From assembly GCA_036245525.1 (NCBI GenBank), contig BTPG01000006.1:88968035-89032034 (forward strand): a stretch of 64,000 nucleotides of DNA, given 5' to 3'. Source of the stretch: Semisulcospira habei. Lineage: Eukaryota > Mollusca > Gastropoda > Semisulcospiridae. How positions within the stretch are numbered: the first letter of the stretch is position 1; each line of letters opens with the position of its first letter. Shown here one piece after another: positions 47,979 through 58,838 of this stretch. Under the pieces are notes generated by a model. That model was not told the DNA's origin. It saw only the letters and a program-made list of their open reading frames with translations, and made no database searches. A program made the position numbers and the translations under genes.

Positions 47979-50900
47979 TTACTTACTTACGCCTGTCACG
48001 ACCCTACCCGGGTATAGGCCGTCGACGAGAGACCTCCAGCGACTCCTGTCCTGTGCTTCTCCTTCGATTTTACTCCAGGTCATGGTTCCCATTCTCTTGA
48101 TGTCTGCTTGGAGGTCTCGACGTCAGGAGTTTCTCGGCCTACCTCTTTTCCTCTTTCCCTGGGGATTCCATGACAATGCCTGCCTATAGTGATACTGGAA
48201 GCTGGCTTTCTCAGACTGTGACCGATCCATCCCCATCTTCTTCGCCCAATTTCATTCTCTGCTGTTATCTGCTCTGTTCTCTCCCAGAGTCTGATGTTGC
48301 TGATCTTCTCTGGCCAGTGGATTTTCAAAATTCTTCTAAGGCAACTGTTTATGAAGATCTGTACTCTGTTGACAGTGGTTTTTGTCAATCTCCAAGTCTC
48401 TGCTCCATATAGGAAAACTGCTTTTACGTTGGAGTTGAAAATCCGGACTTTGGTGTTTTGTGACAGCTCTCTGGAACTCCACACTTTTTTCAACTGGAGA
48501 AAGGCTGATCTGGCTTTACCGATTCGTGCTCTGACATCTGCATCAGTGCCGCCTTCAGTTTTTGTCTATGATGCTCCCGAGATAGGTGAAGGACTCCACC
48601 TCCCCTGGTTGCGTTCAGCCTCATTGTCTTTGTTTTCTGTTTGTGGATGGTGAGGCCCACTTGGGACGAGATGTCAGCAAGCCTCGTGGTCTTGTCCTGC
48701 ATTTGTTGATGAGTGTGGGACAGTAATGCCAAGTCATCTGCAAAATCGAGGTCGTCAAGCTGTGTCCACAGTGTCCACTGTATTCCGCTCCTTCTCTGCT
48801 CTGTGGTCCACTTCATGACCCAGTCTATGGCCAGTAGGAAGAGGAACGGAGACAGCAGACACCCCTGCCTGACACCGGTTCTGACCTGGAGCTCCCTGGT
48901 GAACTGCCCTTCGTGGATCATGCGACATGTCATGCCATCGTACTAGCTGATCTTGATCAGGCGGACGAGCTTTGTGGGTACACCGTAGTGTCTTACGAGT
49001 TTCCACAGAGTCTCTCGGTCCACGCTGTCAAATGCTTTCTCGTAATCCACAAAGTTGACGTACAGCGGGGAGCTCCACTCCAGAGACTGTTCCACGATGA
49101 TGCGGAGAGTGGCGATCTGGTCTGTACATGATCGGTTTTTCCTGAATCCTGCTTGCTGGTCTCTCAGCTGGGGATCAACAGAGCTCTTCATTCTCTCCAG
49201 GATGATCCTGTTGAAGACCTTTCCTGGTACTGACAGCAAGGTGATTTCTCTATAGTTGGAACACTTGCTGAGGTCACCTTTCTTGGGAAGCTTGATTAGG
49301 TACCCCTCCTTCCAGTCAGCCGGCATCACCTCCTCTTCCCAGATCTTTCCAAGCAGTGGGTACAGCATCTCTACTGTTGTCTCTAGGTCTGCTTTCAGAG
49401 ACTCCGCTGGGATGCCATCTGGCCTTGCTGCTTTGCCGTTCTTCAAAAATGCCACTGCTCTTCTGATCTCTTCCCGGCTGGGTCTGTCACAGCTGATGGG
49501 TAGGTCGGTCTCTGCTGGCTGGATGTCTGGGGGGTCGGGTGGGCTGGGTCTGTTTAGTAACTCTTCAAAATACTCGGCCCATCTGTCGAGTTGGTCTGCT
49601 CTGTCTGCAATAGGCTTCCCTTCCTTGTCTTTTACTGGTCTTTCTGTATGGCCATACTTGCCCGACAATCTTCTGGTAATGTCGTAGAGCTGTTTCATGT
49701 TGCCGCTGCCTGCTGCCTTTTCTGCCAGGCTGTCTGTGTAGGCCCTCTTGTCTGCCCTGATACTCCACTTCACCTCGCGGTTGGCTTCCGAGTATTCCTC
49801 CTGTGCCCTTGCTTTGGCTGCTCTCGTGCGACTGTTGTTGACAACTGCTTTTGTTCTGCTTCCTCACTTCTATCTTCTTCAAGGTCTGTGCCGACAGCCA
49901 GTCCTTGTGATGGTGTTTCCTGAACCCTACAGTGTCAGTCTTTGCAGGTTGAGTTCAGCGCCTCTCTAACTGCCTTCCACTACTGCTCTGTGGTGACCGC
50001 CTCCTCTTCATTTATTAGCTCCTGTAGCGCTTGAAACCGGTTGGACAGCACCAGTTTGAACTCTTCTGCTCCAGTCTCTCTCAGGAGGCCTACATTATAG
50101 CGCTGTCTTCTTGTTGTCTCTGTGCGGCTTTTCTTTACCTTGAGCTTTATTCTTAAGGTGAGCAGATGGTGGTCTGAGGCGACATCTGCTCCCCTCCTCA
50201 CTCGAACATCTTGAAGGGATCTTCTAAATTTCTTGCTGATGCAGATATGGTCTATTTGGTTCTCTGTAGTAGTGGTCAGGTGAGACCCACGTTGCTTTGT
50301 GTATTCTTCTGTGTGGGAAGATGCTGCCTCCAATGACAAGTCTGTTTAGAGCACAAAAGTCTACAAACCTAGCTCTCCCCGTTCTCACTCATCTCCCCTA
50401 GTCCCTGTCTCCCCAGTCACCTCTTCGTATCCGGTGTTGTCCTCCCCTATTTTGGCATTAAAATCGCCCATGACGATGGTGATGTCTCGCTCCGCACATT
50501 TGTCCACGGCACTCTGGAGTCGGCCTTAGAACTCTTGTTTCAGTCTCTTCCTCGTCACTGTCATTAGCCAGCGTGGGCGCATAACACTGGAGTCATGACG
50601 TTCAGCTTGAGCTTTTTCTTGGTTCTAAAGGCTGCTGTGATAATTCTTGGCCCAAGAGGTTCCCAGCCCATCAGCGCTCTCTGTGCCACTGGTGACAGCA
50701 TGAATGCTACTCCTTCTGTATGGGGGGCATTCTCCTCTTCATGACCTGAATACAGAATCATCTCCCCACTTAACAGCCTTTTCTGGCCAGACTGCGTCCA
50801 TCTGGCTTCACTGATACCTAGCAGGGAAAGGTTGTACTTTTGCATTTCCGCTGCTATCTGGGCGGCCTTGCCGCTCTGGTACATGGTTGTGTCCCTGGAT

Positions 50901-51231
50901 AGAGAGAGGCGGCTCGGTCCTGTGGCTTCCGACTTTCACCACAGGACGTCATAAATCTTCTGGTAGAAGAACCTTCCTCCTCCAAAAAAGGAATTACTGT
51001 TTGTCTTTTCGTCGGCGTTTTTGTAGCTATTTTCTTTTTTGTAGGGTGGGGAAGCTGCCCCCACGCCCAACCCCCTTACTAGGAGGACCAGGGGTTTTCT
51101 GTCGGGGTCACCTTCCCTTAGACCATGTTGGTTCACGCAACCTTATTTCATTCGGTGCACCCCTCTCGCGAGGGACCCCCTATCCACCACCCAGGGGACG
51201 CGCCTCAACGCCATATGGTCCCAGCATGAGG
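47979..51231 (-). mobile_element. RTE-like LINE copy B, near full length, with 13-bp target duplication
   Basis: About 3.25 kb, close to the usual length of RTE elements. Minus-strand frames in order: endonuclease-like piece (ISEARWTQSGQKRLLSGE, 50564-50884), linker (IDHICISKKFRRSLQDVRVR, 49980-50339), reverse transcriptase N-part (48943-49773, with NFVDYEKAFDSVD), palm with LDFADDLALLSH (48490-48933), and C-terminus ([14 protein letters not shown], 48080-48493). Frameshifts separate these pieces, so it is inactive. GCAGTCATTAGAC at 47966-47978 recurs at 51232-51244. The 5' portion (50900-51231) is untranslated and GC-rich. Confidence 0.9.
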
Positions 51232-51290
51232 GCAGTCATTAGACAGCACCTCCAAAATTTGGGAAATGTGGCCATGGGGTTAAATAGGTT
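51232..51290. mobile_element. PAL-A fragment, right part of an element split by RTE copy B
   Basis: CACCTCCAAAATTTGGGAAA then GGGGTTAAATAGG. It continues the fragment at 47902-47978. Confidence 0.75.
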
Positions 51291-51344
51291 TGGGGTGGGG
51301 TGTGTAGAGAGGAAATTCCGACATTTGCAGGCGAGATGAATTAT

Positions 51345-51412
51345 TGCACATATATATAATATATATTATATAACGTTTGGTCCTTGAAAGGACCAAAAGT
51401 TATATATATGCA
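51345..51412. repeat. AT-rich hairpin with GGTCC centre
   Basis: ATATATAATATATATT pairs with flanking TATATATA around GTTTGGTCC and GGACCAAAAG. Confidence 0.65.
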
Positions 51413-51446
51413 ATCACACGCAGTTCATTGCTAAACTGGGTATAGT

Positions 51447-51666
51447 TTAACCTTTTCATCCTGATATACTAATGCTTGAAGTAAATTCGACTATTTTAGT
51501 TCAAGAGTGGTGCCAGAATAACTTGGCGCCCAAGGTGCCAAGCAATTCTGGCACCACTCTTGAACTAAAATAGTTGATCTATCTCATCTGTAATACATGT
51601 ACAGCCTTCAAAGGACAATAAGCAAATTAAAAAAATCAGCCTCAGGGACCAGGTGTAATGGGTTAA
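51447..51666. mobile_element. PAL-A2-like MITE, diverged
   Basis: TTAACCTTTTCATCCTG and GGTGTAATGGGTTAA. Core TTCAAGAGTGGTGCCAGAAT and complement around GGCGCCCAAGGTGCC. Confidence 0.82.
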
Positions 51667-53062
51667 CCTGCTTGTTCACTATAACAACTTTTTAGAGGAT
51701 GGGGGGCTGCATGCCCAGAAGGGGTTAATCAACCAGATTATCATCAACCATACAACATGCACACGCAGTATACAATTTGTAAAAGCAATTTTCTTTAAAA
51801 CTTTATTTTCAAAAAATGAATGTTGAAGGAAAAACACATGAAACCAAATAATTTGCACACAGAGAAATATCAGCAAGACAACAATAAAAATGTGTACATA
51901 AATATCGCATCATCAGTAATATGTGTGCCAGCTTGTTACACATACAGCATCCATTCAAAATATCCACACTCACAAATGGGGTGAAGGTGTGTGTGTGTGT
52001 GTGCGTGTGCGTGGGTGGGGAGGTGGGGGTGGGGGGAGGAGGGTTGTTTAAAATCAATAAATGACCGTTTTTAAGACCTTTCTATTTATAGACGGGACTT
52101 TTTAGGACGGGTCACGATGGGACAAATTTAATAGCATGTCCATGTCAAAGGTGGGCAGGCCTAAACCTCTCACAATTGAAGTAACAAGATAAAAATTACG
52201 TCATGTCTAGATACGCTAACCTCGTTGCTGAACGTACATTTGGCGCGAAGCGCCTGATGTGCGTATGTATGTGCGTATGTATGTAAACAAGAGAATCTCC
52301 GATATTTCTGTACACACAAGCTTAAACTTGGTGAAATACTTTCTTAAGCGGGTGACTCCGAGCATATTGTAATTGAATGTCTCATTTAAGACATAAACAA
52401 CCGTTTATAGTAAGTCGGTTGACCCAGATTAGAGTTCGTAATCTTTGTTATATTCACTTGAAATTTTGTATATAGCTAGTTTCGATAAAGACATTGGATG
52501 AGTGGCGGTGACGTAAAAGAGGCAACCCCGTCACTGTGCATACATTGACATAATACTCTAAATATGACATAATTCTCTATAGCGTGCACCGAAGTCTCTC
52601 TCTCTCTCACAGACATGCGCGCATTTCCAACAGGCATAGATCTTTATGCACCTGGAGAGCGCATGAGGATCTATGTCTTTTGGAGATGTTTGGAGCGCGC
52701 ACATGCACGCACTAACACACACACACATCGTCGTGCTTTTAGAAGAGCATGCAGGTGACCGATATAGCTAGTTTGAAGAAAGACTTTGGATGAGTTCATT
52801 AGCCAGCTTAGTACCCTTTCAACTTCAACAAAAAATAATTCTTTTCAGCAAAAATTAAAACAGTAAAAAACCTTGACATCTGGAGAAAGTCAGACAGTGC
52901 CGGTGACGTAAAAAAAAACCAATTCCGTCACCTTACCTAATCACATACCACAGATATGTTCCATTATTAGCCTTGGACAAAAAGGAATCACAAGACAATT
53001 CACTCATGGTAAGTTAAGAACTGGAGGCTGGCAATTTACACATGAAAAGGCAAGTACTGGAG
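51667..53062. other. No gene; simple repeats and a PAL-B2 remnant
   Basis: An AT-rich part with ACTTTATTTTC at about 51798 (possible minus-strand poly-A signal), (TG)n and G-rich at 51989-52045, and TATG repeats at 52262-52285. A PAL-B2 core remnant is at 52627-52695 (GGCATAGATCTTTATGCAC with GAGGATCTATGTCTTTTGG). Confidence 0.5.
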
Positions 53063-53287
53063 GCTAACCCTTATTATTCGGAATATACCAGTGTATGTAA
53101 TAAGTTTGACTAAAATAGTTCAAGGGTAGTGCCAGAATAGCTTGGCGCCTCTAGGCGCCAAGCTATTCTGGCACCACCCTTGAACTAAAGCCATTGGTCT
53201 ATATCCTTAGCTGTAAGTACTATAAAGTAGCTTGCATATGGCAGTGTACAAATTTGAAGCTTTTAGCCTCAGTATGACATGGGTTAA
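53063..53287. mobile_element. PAL-A2 MITE
   Basis: CTAACCCTTATTATTCGG and TGACATGGGTTAA. Core perfect around GGCGCCTCTAGGCGCC. Confidence 0.9.
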
Positions 53288-53504
53288 CACCACATGTAAA
53301 TAAACAAATACATGTAACCTTCTAATCCGTTCCTATAAATTGACACAGCCTTATGCTCACAACACAGAATAATTCGGATAAATTCTGATCATAACCTTTT
53401 TAAGGTGTAAAAAAAGAAAAACGCTTTGAGGAAAATGATAACTGAAGCTTTTTATAATACATATTTGATTTTTTTTTCAAGTGTCCCTTGTCTTTAATTT
53501 TAAA

Positions 53505-53550
53505 GACCATCATTTAGGTGGATACAGCCAGCTAAATGATGACCTCCAAC
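53505..53550. repeat. Small hairpin GACCATCATTTAG...CTAAATGATGACC
   Basis: Arms of about 14 bases around GTGGATACAGCCAG. Related hairpins lie at 56608-56647 and, in fragments, at 24474 and 55185. Confidence 0.7.
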
Positions 53551-53768
53551 CCATATCATACCGAGGCTAAAAGCTTCAAATTTGTACACTGCCATGTGCA
53601 AGCTACATCATAGTACTTACAGATAAGGATATAGACCAATGGCTTTAGTTCAAGGGTGGTGCCAGAATAGCTTGGCGCCTAGAGGCACCTAGCTATTCTG
53701 GCACTACCCTTGAACTATTTTAGTCAAACTTATTTCACACACTAGTGTATTCCGAATGATAAGGGTAA
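53546..53768. mobile_element. PAL-A2 MITE, reverse orientation
   Basis: Reverse of the 53063 copy (AACCCATATCATACCGAGGC at the left, TTCCGAATGATAAGGGTAA at the right). Core around GGCGCCTAGAGGCACC. Confidence 0.9.
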
Positions 53769-53826
53769 TGATAGGCGATCTCAAATAAGGGTGAATGCTC
53801 AGAACAAGGTTCTGCTAAATTATGAC

Positions 53827-53885
53827 TTTGATCCCCTTGTGCATGCAGCCACCCACACCATGTGCATACACAAGGGTGTTAACCC
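53827..53885. mobile_element. Hairpin CCCCTTGTGCATGCAGCC
   Basis: Arms CCCCTTGTGCATGCA and TGCATACACAAGGG, ending GTGTTAACCC. The left arm recurs at 58820-58838, where RTE copy C starts. Confidence 0.65.
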
Positions 53886-54012
53886 ATTAAGCCATGACAC
53901 ACCGGACAAGATGTAGATCGACAGTCATAGTTCAAGGGGAGTGTCAAAATAGCTTGGCACCTTTAACTGTTCTGACACTACCCTTAAACTATTAGCGTTG
54001 ATCTGTCTCCAG
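53880..54012. mobile_element. PAL-A MITE, degraded
   Basis: TTAACCCATTAAGCCATGAC. Core GTTCAAGGGGAGTGTCAAAA and TTCTGACACTACCCTTAAAC. The right end is lost. Confidence 0.75.
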
Positions 54013-54618
54013 AACTGTGACGTAGGCCTCAAAGGATGTCTAAGAGGAGATATGAGATACAGAAATTTGATAATTTTGTCTTCAGTGATTAATAATTAAG
54101 GCAGTAGCATGATACATCACCTTGTTTCTTACTTCCCATCACCGGGTATTTATGCACAGTTTGACCCAACCCGTACACATCTTCTGCCCAACATTTTAGA
54201 ATCGTCTGCCAAGTCACACTCGCTGGAGACAGAGTGATCAAAATGCTCAAGGGTGAAGCATGATTAGCTTGGTATCTCTTCCTCTCATTACACAATGGAC
54301 ATTTAGAAATCAGAAGTAGGTGAAAATTATGTTTCGAAGAAAACTGTGGATTAAAAACCCAGACAAACATGAGATGCTGCATGTTTGTCTGGGCTTTTAA
54401 TCCACTGCTTGCAGCAAAGGACGCGCATTTTTGTTTTATCTACTGCTGACTTTCAAAAAACCTCTATCGCATGTTAAATCTAAGGAGAAGATGGACTGGC
54501 CAACACAGCTCAAGGGTACTGCTTGATTAGCTAGGTGTCTGATGAGATAACAGATAGGTTGTAATGACTGCATATGAAGGGCAATGCATGATTAGCTTGG
54601 CACTTAACAGGTGCCAAG
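54013..54618. other. No gene; degraded PAL-A-like pieces
   Basis: Motifs GCTCAAGGGTACTGCTTGAT and GATTAGCTTGGCACTTAACA suggest eroded PAL-A arms. Bases 54355-54400 form a short inverted repeat (CCCAGACAAACATGAGATGC with GCATGTTTGTCTGGGC). Confidence 0.45.
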
Positions 54619-54684
54619 TTAACCCTTTGGCTGTTGGCAGCATATTTTTTGTCATAATGAAATTGCTACCGACAGCCAAAGGGC
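54619..54684. mobile_element. PAL-C palindromic MITE, shortened
   Basis: TTAACCCTTTGGCTGTTGGC and GCTACCGACAGCCAAAGGG with a minimal centre. Confidence 0.85.
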
Positions 54685-54936
54685 TGATTATACACGCCTG
54701 GCTTGTGGTAAGGCAAGTGAAACAGTTAAGGCGTGCGTCGCGGCATTGCACTCTCTCGGCACACTGGACAGGTGGCTTGCATCTGAAGAGAACAGAAGAA
54801 AAAAAATCAAGTGCTTGCACGAACTAAAAAAAAAAGAAAAAAAAAAAGATTTTTGCTACAACAGAACCAATAGTTCAAGGGTAGCCCGACTAGTTTGGCG
54901 CCAAACATTTCCCACCATGATGTCTCAAGGGTAAAT

Positions 54937-55133
54937 GTGTTAATACATTGACCCTAGGCTCAAAATCCAATCATTGAAAGTTGTTACAGACTACAGGAGA
55001 TAGGTCAACCATGATAGTTCAAAGGTGTTGCCAGGATGAGGATAGCGTGGCACCAAGCTATTCTGGCACCACCCTTGAACTTCCATGGTCAATCCATATC
55101 TTCCTGTAGTGTGTCAGGGGCTAAATGGGTTAA
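54937..55133. mobile_element. PAL-A MITE, degraded left half
   Basis: Right end GGGGCTAAATGGGTTAA intact. Core GTTCAAAGGTGTTGCCAGGA and CTATTCTGGCACCACCC. Confidence 0.8.
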
Positions 55134-55307
55134 AATACAGCAGGACCTGTTTTAAGTGACCACCCTCATGAGAAATCACCATCATTTGAGCATCATTTAG
55201 GTGACTGGCCACCTAGATAATAGTCTTTAAATACCTGTAGACCTTTTCACCTTTCAAAGCACGTGTCTTATTGTTCGAGACAGATTCTGCTGTGCTGTAA
55301 ATCATGT

Positions 55308-55519
55308 TTAACCCATTTAGCCCTTAGTCCCTACATGAGGAGATGGATTGACCATGATAATTCAAGGGTAGTGCCAGATTAGCTTGGCGCCTGAAGGCGC
55401 CAAGCTAATCTTTCACTACCCTTGAATTATCATGGTCAATCCATCCCCTGCAAATGGTACATAGTCGTTAGGCAACATTTCCAAAATTTGAGAAATGGGA
55501 CCTTGGGGCTAAAATGGTT
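55308..55519. mobile_element. PAL-A MITE, full element
   Basis: TTAACCCATTTAGCCC and GGGGCTAAAATGGTTCAA. Core around GGCGCCTGAAGGCGCC with arms of more than 50 bases, including the outer GGATTGACCATGATAATTC. Confidence 0.9.
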
Positions 55520-55950
55520 CAAGAAAAAAAACACCAAATCACATGTACTGGTAGTGGTACACAAAACTCATGTACAGTACATTCACAAAAGCAATTGTGC
55601 AACCCTAGTTTAAAAAAACCAACAACAAACAAAAAAAAAAACCACTACTATTATTGCGATGCATACAGATACAAAAAACAACAACAAAAAAACCAAACAA
55701 ACACAGCTAAATGTCATGTATGTTCTGTAATAAGTTTCTAATAAAACTGTGCTTTAGTTTCACAACTATCCTCAATTAATAAGTGTGTGCTGGTCTGCAG
55801 TTTTGGCCCTTATATTCCAAAGCCATAAGGTCCAAAACCACACACCACCAGGAAACTGGTCAAAATAGTTACATCTGACATTTTCTTTTCATTCAGCCCA
55901 ACATAAAAATCCTCTTGATGGAAATTATCCTTTCTAAACTGTATACCAAC

Positions 55951-58318
55951 CTCAAACCATGTGTCAATGCATTTGACATGGAATGTGTGGAAACATGGCA
56001 GAACTCTCTCAGTATCTCCCTTTTCATACTGACACATACAGATTTGGCACTCCTTCCCTGCTGCAACGTCGGCTGCAGAATACGTCCGAGTTGGAAGTTG
56101 GAAAACCAGATCACGAGGCATTGCCTAGATAAACAATGAACACTAAGCAATGAAAAATTGACTGTTCGCCTGAACAGATGAGTGGGCTAACACACTTTAC
56201 AGTAAAAACAACAGGTTTTACAAATATTTGCGTGCAGGTCTGTAACCGTCAACCATAATGGTTTAAGTAACACACTCCAAACTCACTGATCATTACACAT
56301 TATAGCATTTACCAGTAATGTAAGATGCTGTGGTCAAAAGAGAATGTGAAAGAATAAATAATAAAAAGTTATCATCAACTCTTAAACTCCCAGAACTAAA
56401 TGACTTCCATTCTATAGAATGGAAATTATTTAGTTCTGGGAGTTTAAGAGTTAATACCAGTAGTTCAACAGAAGTAACATTATACTTTATTCAGGAGAAA
56501 CAATTTGGCTGTAAAAAATCTGGTCCACAAACAACCAGTCTATACAAATGTAAAAAATCTATGGGTGAAAAAATGGCCATTGTGAAAATGCCAATGATCA
56601 CCCATCACACCATCATTTAGATGGCTATACCCATTTAAATGATGATCCTTAACCCTTTTAGCCCCAAGGTCCCATTTCTTAAATTTTGGAGATGTTGCCT
56701 AATGACCGAGTACCAGGAGATGGATTGACCATGATAATTCAAGGGTAGGGCCAGATTAGCTTGGCGCCTGAAGCTAATCTGGCACTACCCTTGAATTATC
56801 ATGGTCAAACCATCTCCTGCTGTAGGGATCCAGGGCTAAAAGGGTTAATGTCAGGCAACATGTTTTGCCCTTCCCTTACTATTAAAAGTAGACATTAAGT
56901 CTTTTAAGACCACTTGGTTTAAAAAAGAAATTCTACCAGAGTCTATGGCTACTAAAGTGCTAGTTGGACGAGGCAAATGATTTTTCTTGTCCTTTAGTAT
57001 CTTTTTCCTTTGTGCTTGGGCACAAAAATTTTATTTTTACCAGTAATGTAAGAAACGATGAAGTTTTTCAAAATCCAGAAATTGTGTGTTTTGATCTGCC
57101 AACTTTCACGGTGAAAATCCATTAATGGCTGGGCACTGCTCCAAGATGTACAGATTATGATTAGTGTCTCTAGATTCTATGTTTATTTCCCCTGCAGGTG
57201 CTAATGAGAATCAATGGCTTTTGCAGAGAGAATAAGCTGGTAGAGTGACTGCATTAACTCATTCAAGGTGCCCTGCATCAAGAGTTGCAGCAGTGTTGTA
57301 TAGTATTGCCGACTCATTTAATGTGCCCCGCATCAATAGCTGTGGAAGTGTCAGATAGCATTGCCATCAGCAACACTTCCACAGACAATGATGCAGGGTG
57401 CCTTGAATGAGTTATTACAAACAATTTTACCTTAGTTTTGACGTCACCAATAGCCTCCTGCAGACGAAGATTTTCTTCATAGTCGTCAACAGAGTCACAC
57501 GATACACTGGAGTCTAATGCATACAACCCGTCCACTGAGCCATCTATGCAGCAACAATTTAAAAAGTCAATGATACAAGCTATCTGTGTAAACAACCAAC
57601 CAAAGAAAGAACAGAAAGAAACTTAAAAAGGCCACTTCACTAACTGAATTAAATCCAAAATATTTGTTTCGTTATCATAAAACGTTTTACAGTACAGTTC
57701 ACACACATGCTAACCCTTTGCGTACCGGTAGCAGTTTTTGTCATGATGATTCCTTCATCCCGACAAAAACCACTACCAACACGCAAAGGGTTAACAATTT
57801 ACAATTTGCACAGCAACACCTCGCTCTCTTTTTCCTTATCTCTTCCCTTTTTTGTTTATCAAGCTAAACATACAAGTTTGCACATATCTAGCCAATCATA
57901 CCTAAAAACTGCTCCACACCAAACCTGTCGTAAAAATCTGGAAATCTTCTTTGGCCCTGAAAAAGGAAATAACAAAAGAAGGTCAACACAGTAATACCAA
58001 GAAGAGTGCACTAATTATCCCACCCCAGTTTGAGTAGGATATAAAATTATGATTTGGATTAGTCTGACTGAGAGACAGTCCTGTGCAAGCAGGCAAGTTC
58101 TGACTATGTACTTCCAACATGCCCCTCCTTAGAATAGCGGAAGTGGGGGATGGAGTTGTGTGAAGTAAGTCATATAATTAAAACATTACTTCAGTGCTGT
58201 AATACTCAATTTGCAAAATGAAAAACGCCGAAATTTTGCTCGGTACTAACCTGAGCCCTAAATCCTCTGGGTGGGGAGCGTCTCTGTCTACCCCATGGTC
58301 GTGCTGGCCTACTTGGTC
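55951..58318 (-). CDS. RING-H2 E3 ubiquitin ligase, four internal exons (partial gene)
   Basis: Minus-strand exons: 58251-58318, 57902-57956, 57431-57543 and 55951-56124. Each has a pyrimidine-rich AG acceptor (for example CCTTTTTTCAG, TTCCTTTTTCAG) and a GT donor (GTTAGT, GTATGA, GTAAAA, GTTGGT). The lengths and phases join in one open frame of 136 codons. In order the product shows an arginine/proline-rich stretch (PSRPARPWGRQRRSPPRG), an acidic stretch (CDSVDDYEENLRLQEAIGD), the linker DLVFQLPTRTYSAADVAAG, and the first six zinc ligands of a RING-H2 finger: CQIC, then PCFHTFHVKCIDTWF. The last CxxC pair should be in the next exon, which was not found in the window. RING-H2 proteins recruit E2 enzymes; which substrate this one acts on cannot be said. 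The first exon and stop are also missing. The introns hold PAL-A, PAL-C and PAL-D-like elements. Confidence 0.8.
56376..56454. mobile_element. Perfect palindrome in RING-gene intron
   Basis: Arms AACTCTTAAACTCCCAGAAC and the exact complement, with ATGACTTCCATTCTATAGAA at the centre. The right border is TTAA. About 37-base arms with one mismatch. Confidence 0.85.
56649..56848. mobile_element. PAL-A MITE in RING-gene intron
   Basis: TTAACCCTTTTAGCCCC and GGGCTAAAAGGGTTAA. The centre is shortened to GGCGCCTGAAGC. Confidence 0.9.
57254..57415. mobile_element. PAL-D-like MITE next to a splice donor
   Basis: TTAACTCATTCAAGGTGCCC and GGGTGCCTTGAATGAGTTA. The left end sequence is partly repeated at 57312 (CTCATTTAATGTGCCCCGC). 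It ends 14 bases from the GT donor at 57429-57430. Confidence 0.8.
57710..57794. mobile_element. PAL-C palindromic MITE in RING-gene intron
   Basis: CTAACCCTTTGCGTACCGG and AACACGCAAAGGGTTAA. Arms AGCAGTTTTTGTC and GACAAAAACC. Confidence 0.85.
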
Positions 58319-58379
58319 CTGAAAAAAGGCACATAACTGTATCATAAGTACCAATATTGACACAATAACAACACGTTTT

Positions 58380-58505
58380 AATCCACTATGCCTTTACGGA
58401 CTACAGCAAGACACAGATCGACCATAACAGTTCAAGAGTGGTGCCAGAATAGCTGCTGGGTGCCAAGTTATTCTAGCACCACACTTAAACTATCATGGTC
58501 AATGT
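58380..58505. mobile_element. PAL-A MITE, degraded
   Basis: AGACACAGATCGACCATAAC, core GTTCAAGAGTGGTGCCAGAA and TTCTAGCACCACACTTAAAC. The ends are not clear. Confidence 0.7.
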
Positions 58506-58838
58506 GTCCCTTGAACAGTCAGTGAAAAGTCAACAACTAAGAAATGTGGCTGTGGAATCTGGTTCAATGAATGCACTTCCAGTACCTCAGTCTAAGAACA
58601 AAAACTACAAAAGGATACTTGAAGTGAATCAGCTCCTTCCTTTGCAAAAGACAAAGAATCACATGAGCATCTCAGGTCCGGAGTAGTAAGTCCCAAAAAT
58701 CACAGACCAGCATACAATGTCATTCTCAAATACAATTCCAACAAATGTGGAAAAAAAAATGACCACCACTTATTTTATCTGACATTTTTATCAACCAAAA
58801 ATAAAGAAAATGAGCATTAACCCCTTTGTACATGCAGC

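Noticed and set aside
34786..51800. Minus-strand poly-A signals (TTTATT on the plus strand at about 34787 and 51797)
   Set aside because: They could belong to the MIC13-like or RING genes, but no continuous 3' UTR could be traced to them.
54089..54382. CPLC-containing minus-strand frame as the missing last RING exon
   Set aside because: There is no AG acceptor near the CPLC motif and the reading frame does not connect. It is more likely a fragment of repeat sequence.
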